Below are positions 51,820 through 61,185 of a DNA stretch of 64,000 nucleotides, piece by piece. Positions within the stretch are counted from its first letter, which is position 1, and every line of letters begins with the position of its first letter. A program made the position numbers and the translations under genes. The DNA is from Jatrophihabitans_A sp035248685 (GTDB lineage: Bacteria > Actinomycetota > Actinomycetes > Mycobacteriales > Jatrophihabitantaceae), in assembly GCA_035248685.1 (NCBI GenBank), contig DATFHF010000014.1:1-64000 (forward strand). The letters run 5' to 3'. The notes under the pieces were generated by a model. It was not told where the DNA came from and made no database searches. It saw only the letters and a list, made by a program, of their open reading frames with translations.

Positions 51820-51831
51820 TGGTATAGACCA
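51820..51831. promoter_or_regulatory. DasR/NagR-type operator (dre-like), between SIS gene and gntR
   Basis: TGGTATAGACCA is the exact reverse complement of the 22182-22193 site and one base from the DasR core. It sits in the divergent gap 58 bases before the GntR start, so the regulator could control both itself and the SIS/murQ operon. Confidence 0.7.
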
Positions 51832-51888
51832 CTGGTCGGCCAAGGTGCGATAGTAGTTATCGACAGTCGGCGGAAGGATGGGTCATCG

Positions 51889-52614
51889 GTGACCGAGGAT
51901 CAGCGACGCGAGCCCAAGTACTACCTGGTGAAACGGCATCTACTCGACCTCATCGCCGAGTACCCGCCGGGCACCGCGGTACCAACCGAGCGCGAGCTCG
52001 CCGAACTCGCCGCCACCTCGCGGACGACCGTCCGGCAGGCGCTCAGCGAGCTGGTGACCGAGGGACGGCTGGTCCGCCGGCAGGGTTCGGGCACCTACGT
52101 TGCCGAACCCAAGCTGGCCTGGCCGTTGCAGATGTCCAGCTTCACCGAGCAGGCCGCGTCGTCCGGACTCAAAGTGGAAACCACCCTGATCTCGGCCGAG
52201 CGGGTACCGGCCACCGCGGAGATCGCGGAGTTGCTCCAGCTGAAAGAGGGCGCCCAGGTGCACCGCATCGAGCGGTTGCGCGAGGTGAACGGTTCGCCGA
52301 TGGCACTGGAGCAATCGCACCTGTCCGCCCGGCGGTTTCCGGGGTTGGCCAAGGCGCTGCGGCAGACCGGATCGCTGTACCAGGTGTTACACGAGCAGTG
52401 GGGGGTGTGGCCGGCGACAGCGGTGGAGACGATCGAGACCGCGCCGGCGTCACCCCGCGAGGCCGGCCTGCTGGCCACCGACACCGGAGCGCCGATGCTC
52501 ATCCTGTCCCGGCACAGCCTGGACGCCGACGGTCGACCGGTCGAGTGGGTGCGCAGCTGGTACCGCGGCGATCGCTACACCTTCGTCGCCCGGCTGAACG
52601 CGCCTGCCGGATAA
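51889..52614 (+). CDS. GntR/HutC-family regulator, DasR/NagR-like
   Basis: Predicted 241 residues. The winged helix reads YLVKRHLLDLIAEYPPGTAV, PTERELAELAATSRTTVRQA, and SGTYVAEPKLAWPLQMSSFT leads to the UTRA effector domain (HRIERLREVNGSPMALEQSH, LSRHSLDADGRPVEWVRSWY). DasR/NagR proteins bind amino-sugar phosphates. Neighbouring murQ and the dre-like sites support that role. GTG 51889 start; it is divergent from the SIS gene and followed by a transporter operon after 69 bases. Confidence 0.88.
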   Translation: MTEDQRREPKYYLVKRHLLDLIAEYPPGTAVPTERELAELAATSRTTVRQALSELVTEGRLVRRQGSGTYVAEPKLAWPLQMSSFTEQAASSGLKVETTLISAERVPATAEIAELLQLKEGAQVHRIERLREVNGSPMALEQSHLSARRFPGLAKALRQTGSLYQVLHEQWGVWPATAVETIETAPASPREAGLLATDTGAPMLILSRHSLDADGRPVEWVRSWYRGDRYTFVARLNAPAG

Positions 52615-52683
52615 CGGCATGTCAAACACGCGCTAAACGCCGGGTGCACTAGATTGCCGTCGGTCCTTGAAGAGGAGGTCGAG

Positions 52684-52920
52684 ATGTCAAAGCCATCCCG
52701 GTACCGGCTCTCAGCGGGCGCCGCCGCGGCCGTCGCGATACTGCTTGCGATACCGGTGCTCGCCCTGATCCTGGTGCCGATCTACGCGCGAAAGGGCCCC
52801 GAGCTCTGGGGATTCCCCTTCTTCTACTGGTATCAGATGCTCTGGGTAATAATCTGCGGGCTGTTCACCGGCGCCGCGTACCTGGTCATCGAACGCGACC
52901 GTAATGGAGCCCGACGGTGA
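52684..52920 (+). CDS. DUF3311 small membrane protein
   Basis: Predicted 78 residues with two membrane helices (AAVAILLAIPVLALILVPIY and FFYWYQMLWVIICGLFTGAA), the DUF3311 pattern including GFPFFYWYQ. ATG 52684 has AGAGGAGG 6 bases upstream. It overlaps the symporter gene by 4 bases (GTGA), the usual pairing in which the small protein is an accessory of an SSS-type transporter. Confidence 0.88.
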   Translation: MSKPSRYRLSAGAAAAVAILLAIPVLALILVPIYARKGPELWGFPFFYWYQMLWVIICGLFTGAAYLVIERDRNGARR

Positions 52921-54578
52921 CCGCGCTGGCCGCCGGCACCAAGGTGGACGGCGTTGCGCTGGGCGTCCTGCTGTTCTTCTTCATCGTGGTCACCGTCGGC
53001 GGGTTCGCCGCCGCCCGTTGGCGCCGCGCCGAGTCGCTGCACTCGCTGGACGAGTGGGGCCTGGGCGGTCGCAGCTTCGGGACGGTAATCACCTGGTTCC
53101 TGCTGGGTGGCGACCTCTACACCGCCTACACCTTCATCGCGGTACCCGCGGCGATGTTCGCCACCGGTGCCGTTTCCGGCTTCTTCGCGGTGGCTTACAC
53201 CATCCTGGTCTACCCGATCGTGTTCGTCTTCATGCCGCGAATGTGGTCGGTGGCGCATAGCAAGGGCTACGTCACCGCGGCCGACTTCATCCGGGGCCGC
53301 TTCGATTCACGATTCCTGGCGCTGGCCGTTGCGATCACCGGCATCCTGGCGACGATGCCTTACATCGCGCTGCAACTGGTGGGCATCCAGGCCATCATCG
53401 ACACCATCGGCATCGGCGGCCGGAGCAACACCTTCCTGCGCGACCTGCCGCTGCTGATCGCCTTCGCGGTGCTGGCCGCCTACACCTACTCCTCCGGCCT
53501 GCGCGCGCCGGCGCTCATCGCCTTCGTCAAGGACAGCCTGGTTTACCTGGTAATCGCGGTCGCCATAATCTACGTCGGCGTGCATGTGGGCTTCCACCAC
53601 CTGTTCAACGCGGCGCAGACCAAGATGACCACCAAGACCAAAACCGGCGCCCCGACCGGGGTGTTCATCCCGGCCAAGAACAATTACTGGGCCTACGCCA
53701 CGCTGGCACTCGGCTCGGCGATGGCGCTGTTCATGTATCCGCACTCCATGACCGCGGTGCTGTCGGCCAAATCCCGCAACGTGATCCGACGCAACACCGC
53801 GGTGCTACCGGCATATTCGCTGCTGCTGGCGCTGCTGGCACTGCTCGGCTATGCCGCCATTGCCAGCAAGACGTCGGTGATCGGCCAGGACGGAAAGGCT
53901 AATCCGCAACTGGCGGTGCCGCACTTCTTCCGGGACCAGTTCCCGCACTGGTTCGCCGGGGTGGCCTACGCCGCCATCGCGATCGGAGCACTGGTGCCGG
54001 CAGCAATCATGTCGATCGCCGCGGCCAACCTGTTCACCCGCAATGTCTACCGGGAATTCCTGGTTCGTAATGCCAGCCCGCGGCACGAGGCGCAGGTCTC
54101 CAAGATCACCTCGTTGGTGGTCAAGTTCGGCGCGCTGATCTTCGTACTGGCGCTGGATAAGCAGAACGCCATCAACCTTCAGTTGCTGGGCGGCGTCTGG
54201 ATCCTGCAGACCGGGGTTGCGATCGTGGCCGGCCTGTACACCAGATGGCTGCATCGATGGGCGTTGCTGGCCGGTTGGGCGGTCGGCATGGTGTACGGCA
54301 CGCTCGCTGCCTATCACCAGAAGTCCGCGGTGACCCATCACTTCGGCGGCTCGCTGGCCACCTTCCCGTACACCCACACCAAGGTCTACATCGCCTTCTC
54401 GTCCCTGGTGCTCAACTTAGTGGTGGCCGTGGTGCTCACCGTCGTGCTACGGCTGGTGAAGGCACCGGACGGCGAGGATCAGACCGCAGATGACGACTAC
54501 TACTCCGAATCGGCCGTCCGGACCGAGTCGCTGCCCGGCACCGAGGGCGTCCCGGCGCCGCGCGCGACCACCGGCTAG
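52917..54578 (+). CDS. Sodium:solute symporter (SSS family, MctP-like)
   Basis: Predicted 553 residues with about 13 membrane helices. SFGTVITWFLLGGDLYTAYT, TAADFIRGRFDSRFLALAVA and LVPAAIMSIAAANLFTRNVY are SSS landmarks. The DUF3311 partner upstream points to the MctP branch, whose known members take up monocarboxylates such as lactate and pyruvate. Lactate is also released by the MurQ reaction, which gives a possible link to the genes to the left; that is inference. Confidence 0.88.
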   Translation: MTALAAGTKVDGVALGVLLFFFIVVTVGGFAAARWRRAESLHSLDEWGLGGRSFGTVITWFLLGGDLYTAYTFIAVPAAMFATGAVSGFFAVAYTILVYPIVFVFMPRMWSVAHSKGYVTAADFIRGRFDSRFLALAVAITGILATMPYIALQLVGIQAIIDTIGIGGRSNTFLRDLPLLIAFAVLAAYTYSSGLRAPALIAFVKDSLVYLVIAVAIIYVGVHVGFHHLFNAAQTKMTTKTKTGAPTGVFIPAKNNYWAYATLALGSAMALFMYPHSMTAVLSAKSRNVIRRNTAVLPAYSLLLALLALLGYAAIASKTSVIGQDGKANPQLAVPHFFRDQFPHWFAGVAYAAIAIGALVPAAIMSIAAANLFTRNVYREFLVRNASPRHEAQVSKITSLVVKFGALIFVLALDKQNAINLQLLGGVWILQTGVAIVAGLYTRWLHRWALLAGWAVGMVYGTLAAYHQKSAVTHHFGGSLATFPYTHTKVYIAFSSLVLNLVVAVVLTVVLRLVKAPDGEDQTADDDYYSESAVRTESLPGTEGVPAPRATTG

Positions 54579-54587
54579 GGGTGAGAG

Positions 54588-54611
54588 GGGCCGGCCTCCT
54601 CAGGCCGGCCC
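54588..54611. terminator. Bidirectional terminator between symporter and rshA
   Basis: GGGCCGGCCT (54588-54597) pairs perfectly with AGGCCGGCCC (54602-54611) around a CCTC loop. It lies 10 bases after the symporter stop and touches the stop codon of the convergent rshA gene. Confidence 0.75.
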
Positions 54612-54895
54612 TAGTCGGCCCGGTACTCCAGGTGGCTGGTCTCGATGACCACCTGGGTCAATCGGCCACGGATCCGTTCCCGCAGTGCGGATGGTGCGAC
54701 GTCGCCGCCGCAACTGCGGGCCACCAGCGACTTGACGTCCTGCTCCAGACCGAACCGGCGCAGGCACGGCGCACAGTCGTCCAGGTGTGCTCGGATCCGT
54801 TGGCGGGCTTCTACGTCCGACTCGTCGTCCAGATAGAGGTAGACGTCGGCGAGCACCTCGTCACAGTCCATGCCACCCGGGCCGAAACCGGTCAT
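54611..54895 (-). CDS. rshA: Zinc-binding anti-sigma factor for SigH (RshA/RsrA-like)
   Basis: Predicted 94 residues. The ZAS motif HLDDCAPCLRRFG (H-x3-C-x2-C) is present and a preceding Cys (MDCDEVLADVY) completes the usual zinc-thiol set. RshA/RsrA holds SigH/SigR inactive until disulfide stress oxidises these cysteines. Start overlaps the sigH stop by 4 bases (ATGA), as in Mycobacterium and Streptomyces. Confidence 0.93.
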   Translation of the reverse strand: MTGFGPGGMDCDEVLADVYLYLDDESDVEARQRIRAHLDDCAPCLRRFGLEQDVKSLVARSCGGDVAPSALRERIRGRLTQVVIETSHLEYRAD

Positions 54896-55500
54896 GACTG
54901 CTCTCCTTCGGTAGCCGCGCCGGTGCCGGTCTTGACCAGCCCTCGGTCCCGCGCGTAGTCGGCCAGTAGCGCCTGAAGCTGCTTGCGTCCGCGGTGCAGG
55001 CGGGACATCACCGTCCCGATCGGCGTGTCCATGATCTCGGCGATCTCCTTGTAGGCGAATCCTTCGACATCAGCGAGGTAAACGGCCAGCCGAAACTCCT
55101 CCGGCAGCGCCTGCAGCGCGTCCTTGACATCGGAGTCCGGCAGGTGGTCCAGCGCTTCCATCTCGGCCGAGCGCAGCCCGGACGAGGTGTGCGACTCGGC
55201 GGCGTGCAGCTGCCAGTCCTCGATCGTGTCGGAGTTGCTCTGCTGCGGCTGGCGCTGCTTCTTGCGGTAGGTGTTGATGAACGAGTTCGTCAGAATCCGG
55301 TACAGCCAGGCCTTGAGGTTGGTGCCCTCGGCGAACTGGTGGAAGGCCGCGAATGCCTTGACGTAGGTCTCCTGCACCAGGTCTTCGGCGTCGGCCGGAT
55401 TCCTGGTCATCCGCATCGCGGCGGCGTATAGCTGGTCAAGGAAGGGCAGGGCGTCCCGCTCGAATCGGGCCCGGCGCTCCTCGACAGTCTCCTCTGCCAC
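54892..55500 (-). CDS. sigH: ECF sigma factor for disulfide stress (SigH/SigR)
   Basis: Predicted 202 residues from GTG 55500, which has GGGGAG 5 bases upstream. Region 2 reads RMTRNPADAEDLVQETYVKA and FAEGTNLKAWLYRILTNSFI, with RKKQRQPQ after it. Region 4 has LQALPEEFRLAVYLADVEGF and IAEIMDTPIGTVMSRLHRGR. The frame stays open upstream to ATG 55632, giving an optional 44-residue extension like SigR' of Streptomyces. It turns on thiol-repair genes when RshA is oxidised. A self-type promoter lies at 55678-55704. Confidence 0.93.
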   Translation of the reverse strand: MAEETVEERRARFERDALPFLDQLYAAAMRMTRNPADAEDLVQETYVKAFAAFHQFAEGTNLKAWLYRILTNSFINTYRKKQRQPQQSNSDTIEDWQLHAAESHTSSGLRSAEMEALDHLPDSDVKDALQALPEEFRLAVYLADVEGFAYKEIAEIMDTPIGTVMSRLHRGRKQLQALLADYARDRGLVKTGTGAATEGEQS

Positions 55501-55677
55501 ACGGACTCCCCTCGCCTCGTCAGCCGGACCTGGAAAACGGTCAGGCAGCTGGAAGCTTACGGGGCCGGTGCCGCTGCTGCTGCCGCCGATTGCCCGAAGA
55601 TCGGGCAGCTCGGGACGGTCCAGCACCAGCATCTTCTTCCTCCGCGCGCTGTTCGGCGACGATTATCGCTGGGCTTG

Positions 55678-55704
55678 AACGCGCGGCGGATCCGAATCCA
55701 TTCC
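55678..55704 (-). promoter_or_regulatory. SigH/SigR-type promoter (GGAAT-N19-GTT)
   Basis: On the minus strand GGAAT (55704-55700) is followed after 19 bases by GTT (55680-55678). This is the SigR/SigH consensus GGAAT-N18/19-GTT. Transcripts would start near 55670 and could carry the long-form sigH start at 55632. Autoregulation of sigH/sigR by this kind of promoter is well known. Confidence 0.7.
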
Positions 55705-55721
55705 CCGGCCGGGCCGGCAGC

Positions 55722-56261
55722 TCACACCAGCTGACGCCGGTCACCGCGGGGTAGGTCCGGTTCGGGGACGAGCTCGTCCACCCCGCCGCCACCGCCGGAG
55801 CACCACGGGCACCACGGCTGCAGCTTGCGATGGGTGCCGTAGGCGAGGATCAGGTAGATCATCGAGGACTGGACGATCGCCCAGCAGTACCGGCCGGGCG
55901 TGCTGGTCAGGAAGTTGGAACCGATGAGCACCACCAGGTACGGCACCAGCACCCGCGGATTGCTGCCGGAGTGGGCCAGCCAGAACCTGCGCTGGTAGCG
56001 GGCGGCGTCTTCGGCCGGGTTCAACGGCATCGCCGCGGCGCAGGTTTCGCACAGCCGCCGGTCGTGCTGGCGCATCTGGAGCCAGGTCAGCAGCACGAAG
56101 ACCAGCAACGACATGATCGCCAGCAGCGCCAGCGGGCCGGCCGCCATCGGTCGGATGCCCAGCGCGATCGCCAGCAGGATCGACACGCTCAGCAACTGTG
56201 GCGCGTAGTGACCCCACCGCCGGCTCATGCCTCCGGACTCGGACAGGCCGATGTCACTCAT
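55722..56261 (-). CDS. Membrane protein with two Cys pairs, unknown function
   Basis: Predicted 179 residues. Helices at about 18-38 and 40-60 (LLSVSILLAIALGIRPMAAG, ALLAIMSLLVFVLLTWLQM) precede a loop with RLCETCAAAMPLNPAED. Two further helices (VLVPYLVVLIGSNFL, AIVQSSMIYLILAYG) lead to PWCPWCSGGGGG and a short tail. CETC and CPWC could bind a metal or form a redox pair. It sits right upstream of sigH on the same strand. No family recognised. Confidence 0.7.
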   Translation of the reverse strand: MSDIGLSESGGMSRRWGHYAPQLLSVSILLAIALGIRPMAAGPLALLAIMSLLVFVLLTWLQMRQHDRRLCETCAAAMPLNPAEDAARYQRRFWLAHSGSNPRVLVPYLVVLIGSNFLTSTPGRYCWAIVQSSMIYLILAYGTHRKLQPWCPWCSGGGGGVDELVPEPDLPRGDRRQLV

Positions 56262-56371
56262 GTGCGTTCCGTTTCCCCCGCGGAATGCCGCTGCGCAGAG
56301 CAGCGCACGGTCGTCGCTGACCGCATTCGCTGATCATGTACCCAGGCTGGCATTTGGAGCAAGCGCGGAAT

Positions 56372-56578
56372 TCACTGCACCATAAACTGCTCACCACGCA
56401 CCGTGACCACGTCATTACGCACCAGCTGCCGACCGCGGCGATCCTCTGGTCTTCCGTTGACCAGGACGGCTCCCTGAGCTAACAGCGTCTTGACGTCCGA
56501 ACCCACTTCGACCGCATCGGCGAGCTTGAGAAACTGGCCCAGCCGGATCCGGCCGTCCCGGGTCGGCACCGTGCGCAT
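56372..56578 (-). CDS. Small S4-domain RNA-binding protein
   Basis: Predicted 68 residues covering a single S4 domain: IRLGQFLKLADAVEVGSDVK, TLLAQGAVLVNGRPEDRRGR and NDVVTVRGEQF. Similar to YaaA/YbcJ-type S4 proteins that bind structured RNA. ATG 56578 is the sensible start; the frame runs on antisense to the YbaK gene. It is divergent from that gene with a 45-base gap. Confidence 0.85.
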   Translation of the reverse strand: MRTVPTRDGRIRLGQFLKLADAVEVGSDVKTLLAQGAVLVNGRPEDRRGRQLVRNDVVTVRGEQFMVQ

Positions 56579-56623
56579 CCAGCAATCATGACCTAGCTCG
56601 GCCGCACTGGCAGGATCGGACTC

Positions 56624-57089
56624 ATGAGTGGTGGGACGCCGGCGACGACTGCCCTGGACCGAGCCGGCATCGACTATCGGCTGCATCCCTACTCTCACGA
56701 CAGCCGAGCCGACTCCTACGGCGACGAGGCAGCCACCGCGCTCGGCGTCGATCCGCAACAGATTTTCAAGACGCTGATCGCCTCGGTCGACGGCCGGCTC
56801 ACCTGCGCGGTGGTGCCGGTTGCCGGCCGGCTCAACCTGAAGGCGCTGGCGGCTGCCACCGGTGGCCGCAAGGCCGAGCTCGCCGACCCCGCGCAGGCCC
56901 AGCGCGCCACCGGCTATGTGCTCGGCGGGATCAGCCCGCTCGGGCACCGCCGGCCGGTGCCGGTGGTGGTGGACCGTTTGGCAAGGGAGTTCGACACCAT
57001 CTACGTCTCCGCGGGCCGGCGCGGCCTACAGGTCGAACTCGCGCCGGCGGACCTGATCGCGCTGGCCCGGGCGTCGCTGGCCGAGATCG

Positions 57090-57100
<11 letters not shown>
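56624..57100 (+). CDS. ybaK: Cys-tRNA(Pro) deacylase, YbaK/EbsC type
   Basis: Predicted 158 residues. TALDRAGIDYRLHPYSHDSR, QQIFKTLIASVDGRLTCAVV, and GYVLGGISPLGHRRPVPVVV are the YbaK fold landmarks, with the catalytic Lys region in FKTLIA and NLKALAAATGGRKAELAD. It hydrolyses mischarged Cys-tRNA(Pro). It is convergent with the acyl-CoA synthetase gene, overlapping by 11 bases. Confidence 0.92.
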
Positions 57101-58796
<1,696 letters not shown>

Positions 58797-58821
58797 GGTG
58801 CCGACTCTGGCATGCCCTCTG

Positions 58822-59439
58822 TCATCCGGCTAGCTCGGCCAGCCACTCGACCACCAACCGGGCGGCCTCGGCCGTCGATCCCTTGAGCGAGTGGTCTCCG
58901 GCCACCTGCCGGACGGTCCGGCCGGGCGCCGGCTCCGGCATGCCGAACGGGTCGCTGCGGCCCTGCACGACCAGCACCGGCTGCGGCACCCCGGCCAGCT
59001 CAGGCAGCCGGGACTTCTCCGGTTTGCCCGGTGGATGCACCGGAAATGCCACTGCGATCACCGCGATCGGGCGTGGTGTCACGGCCGGGTCGGCGGCGGT
59101 TCGGCAGGCCACCCGGGCGCCGGAGGACCGGCCGGCGTAGATGAAATCCAACCCGGCCAATGCCTTGCGGCGACCGAGCGCGGCCACTACCGCCGCCCAG
59201 CCTTGGTCGAGCACTGGGGCTGCCGGTGGGGTGCGGCGGCCGGCCAACCGGTAGGGCTGGGTCACCCGGGCAACGCTGATGCCGGCAGCCAGGCACGCGT
59301 TGCGGATCGCCACCAGATCCGAGGACTGCACCGAGCCGCCGGCACCGTGTCCGATCACCAGCAACCGCTCGGCGCCGGTGGCCTGCTCCAGCGTGACCGC
59401 GGCATCGCCGGCCGGGGTTGCGACGGTCAGTTCCGCCAC
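58822..59439 (-). CDS. Alpha/beta hydrolase (KANL3/Tex30-like)
   Basis: Predicted 205 residues. ERLLVIGHGAGGSVQSSDLV carries the oxyanion HGAGG motif. DFIYAGRSSGARVACRTAAD holds the nucleophile Ser in GRSSG, VLVVQGRSDPFGMPE the acid, and GDHSLKG the His. The active site therefore looks complete. GTG 59439 (or 59442) has AAGGAGGC upstream. It is divergent from the SRAP gene with a 72-base gap and may share a transcript with nothing else. Confidence 0.88.
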   Translation of the reverse strand: MAELTVATPAGDAAVTLEQATGAERLLVIGHGAGGSVQSSDLVAIRNACLAAGISVARVTQPYRLAGRRTPPAAPVLDQGWAAVVAALGRRKALAGLDFIYAGRSSGARVACRTAADPAVTPRPIAVIAVAFPVHPPGKPEKSRLPELAGVPQPVLVVQGRSDPFGMPEPAPGRTVRQVAGDHSLKGSTAEAARLVVEWLAELAG

Positions 59440-59511
59440 CACGCCTCCTTTGTCGAGCCTGCCTGGCACGGTAGCCGGTGCGGCCTGTCGGCGGTGCGGC
59501 ACAATCGAGGC

Positions 59512-60282
59512 ATGTGCGGCCGCTACGTCAACCAAGCCTCTACCGACGACCTGGTCGAGGAGTTCGACGTCGAGCAGGTCACTGGGCCGGAGCTGCCGCC
59601 GTCCTGGAACATCGCCCCGACCGACCCGGTCCGGGTGGTGCTGAGCCGGCCGCCGAAGGCGATCGACGGCCCCGGCATCGTCGACTCGCCCGACCCGGTG
59701 CGCCAGCTGCGGACGGTCCGGTGGGGGCTGGTGCCGAGCTGGTCCTCCGACCGCAAGGGCGGTGCCCGGATGATCAACGCGCGGATCGAGACGGTCACCG
59801 AGAAGCCCGCATTCAGCAAGGCAGCCGGTCGCCGGCGCTGCCTGGTGCCGGCGCTGGGCTACTACGAGTGGCAGCAAACCGAGCACGGCAAGGTGCCGCA
59901 TTTCCTGCACGACCCGGACGGCCGGTTGCTGGCGATGGCCGGGTTGTACGAGCTATGGCGGGATCCGGCACTGGCCGATGACGACCCGGATCGCTGGCTG
60001 TGGACCTGCACGATCATCACCCAGCAGGCGACCGACCTGCTGGGCGAGATCCACGACCGCAACCCGGTGATCGTCCCCGCCGAGTTGCAAGCGGCGTGGC
60101 TGGATTGCTCGAGCGAGGACCCGGCAACCGCGCGCCGGTTGCTGGACCGGATCCCGGAGGCTCGGCTGGAGCCGTACGTGGTGTCGCCGGCGGTGGGTAA
60201 GGTCAGCAATAACGGCCCCGAGCTGATCGTCCCGGTCGAACATGATGCGCAGGCCGGTCAGCAGATGCTGGAACTCGGGTGA
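59512..60282 (+). CDS. SRAP-domain abasic-site shielding protein (YedK/HMCES type)
   Basis: Predicted 256 residues. After Met removal the catalytic Cys2 starts CGRYVNQASTDDLVEEFDV. SWNIAPTDPVRVV, the NAR motif in RMINARIETVTEKPAFSKA, GYYEWQQTEHGKVPHFL and the His in EIHDRNPVIVPAE are all in place. Such proteins form a stable crosslink with abasic sites in single-stranded DNA. The gene has the same place relative to sigH and aroA as in Mycobacterium. Confidence 0.93.
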   Translation: MCGRYVNQASTDDLVEEFDVEQVTGPELPPSWNIAPTDPVRVVLSRPPKAIDGPGIVDSPDPVRQLRTVRWGLVPSWSSDRKGGARMINARIETVTEKPAFSKAAGRRRCLVPALGYYEWQQTEHGKVPHFLHDPDGRLLAMAGLYELWRDPALADDDPDRWLWTCTIITQQATDLLGEIHDRNPVIVPAELQAAWLDCSSEDPATARRLLDRIPEARLEPYVVSPAVGKVSNNGPELIVPVEHDAQAGQQMLELG

Positions 60283-60289
60283 GCGACAG

Positions 60290-61153
60290 GTGATCACAGG
60301 CCGGGTCGCGGTCACCGGTGGCAGCGGCAAGCTGGGCCGGGCCGTGGTCGCCGACCTGCTGGCGCACGGCTGGGACGTGGTCAACCTCGACCGGGCCGCT
60401 CCGGCGCAGCAACAGGGCTGCCCGTTCGTCCAGATTGATTTCCGGGACTTCGGACAGACCGTAGAGGCGCTCACCGGCATCCAAGATCGTTACGACAGCC
60501 TGGACGCGCTGGTGCACCTGGCCGCCATCCCGGCCCCTGGGCTAACCGGCAACGCGGCGACCTTTGCCAACAACGCCACCAGCAGCTACAACGTCTTCAC
60601 CGCCGCCCGGCTGGCCGGCATCCGCAACGTCGTCTGGGCGTCCAGCGAGACCGTGCTGGGACTGCCGTTCGACACCCCGCCGCCGTACCTGCCGGTGGAC
60701 GAGGACTACCCGCCGCGGCCGGAGTCCACCTATTCATTGGTGAAGACGCTGGAGGAGCAGATGGCGGTGCAGCTGTGCCGCTGGGATCCGCAGCTGAAGA
60801 TGATCGGGCTGCGCTTCTCCAACGTCATGGAGCCGGCGGACTACCCGGGCTTCGCTGCCTTTCAGCAGGACGAGACGTTGCGCAAGTGGAACCTGTGGGC
60901 GTACATCGACGCGCGGGACGGTGCCCAGGCGGTACGGTGCGCGCTCGGGTACCAGGGCACCGGTGCGGAGGTGTTCATCATCGCCAACGCCGACACCGTG
61001 ATGACCCGGTCGTCGGCGTCGCTGGCCGCCGCGGTGTTTCCCGGCGTCGAGGTGCGCAAGCAGTTGGGCGAGCACGAGACACTGCTGTCGATCGACAAAG
61101 CCCGCCGGATCCTGGGCTACCAACCGGAGCATTCCTGGCGCGATCACGGCTGA
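60290..61153 (+). CDS. NAD-dependent epimerase/dehydratase family protein
   Basis: Predicted 287 residues, extended short-chain dehydrogenase. GRVAVTGGSGKLGRAVVADL is the NAD site, VHLAAIPAPG the next conserved turn, and YSLVKTLEEQMAVQLCRWDP the active-site Tyr-x3-Lys. Substrate is likely a nucleotide sugar or uronate; the family is broad. GTG 60290 starts 7 bases after the SRAP stop; the frame extends antisense to nothing but overlaps SRAP upstream. AroA follows after 32 bases. Confidence 0.85.
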   Translation: MITGRVAVTGGSGKLGRAVVADLLAHGWDVVNLDRAAPAQQQGCPFVQIDFRDFGQTVEALTGIQDRYDSLDALVHLAAIPAPGLTGNAATFANNATSSYNVFTAARLAGIRNVVWASSETVLGLPFDTPPPYLPVDEDYPPRPESTYSLVKTLEEQMAVQLCRWDPQLKMIGLRFSNVMEPADYPGFAAFQQDETLRKWNLWAYIDARDGAQAVRCALGYQGTGAEVFIIANADTVMTRSSASLAAAVFPGVEVRKQLGEHETLLSIDKARRILGYQPEHSWRDHG

Positions 61154-61185
61154 TCGGCCAACCGGGCACCGCCATACTGTTAGGC

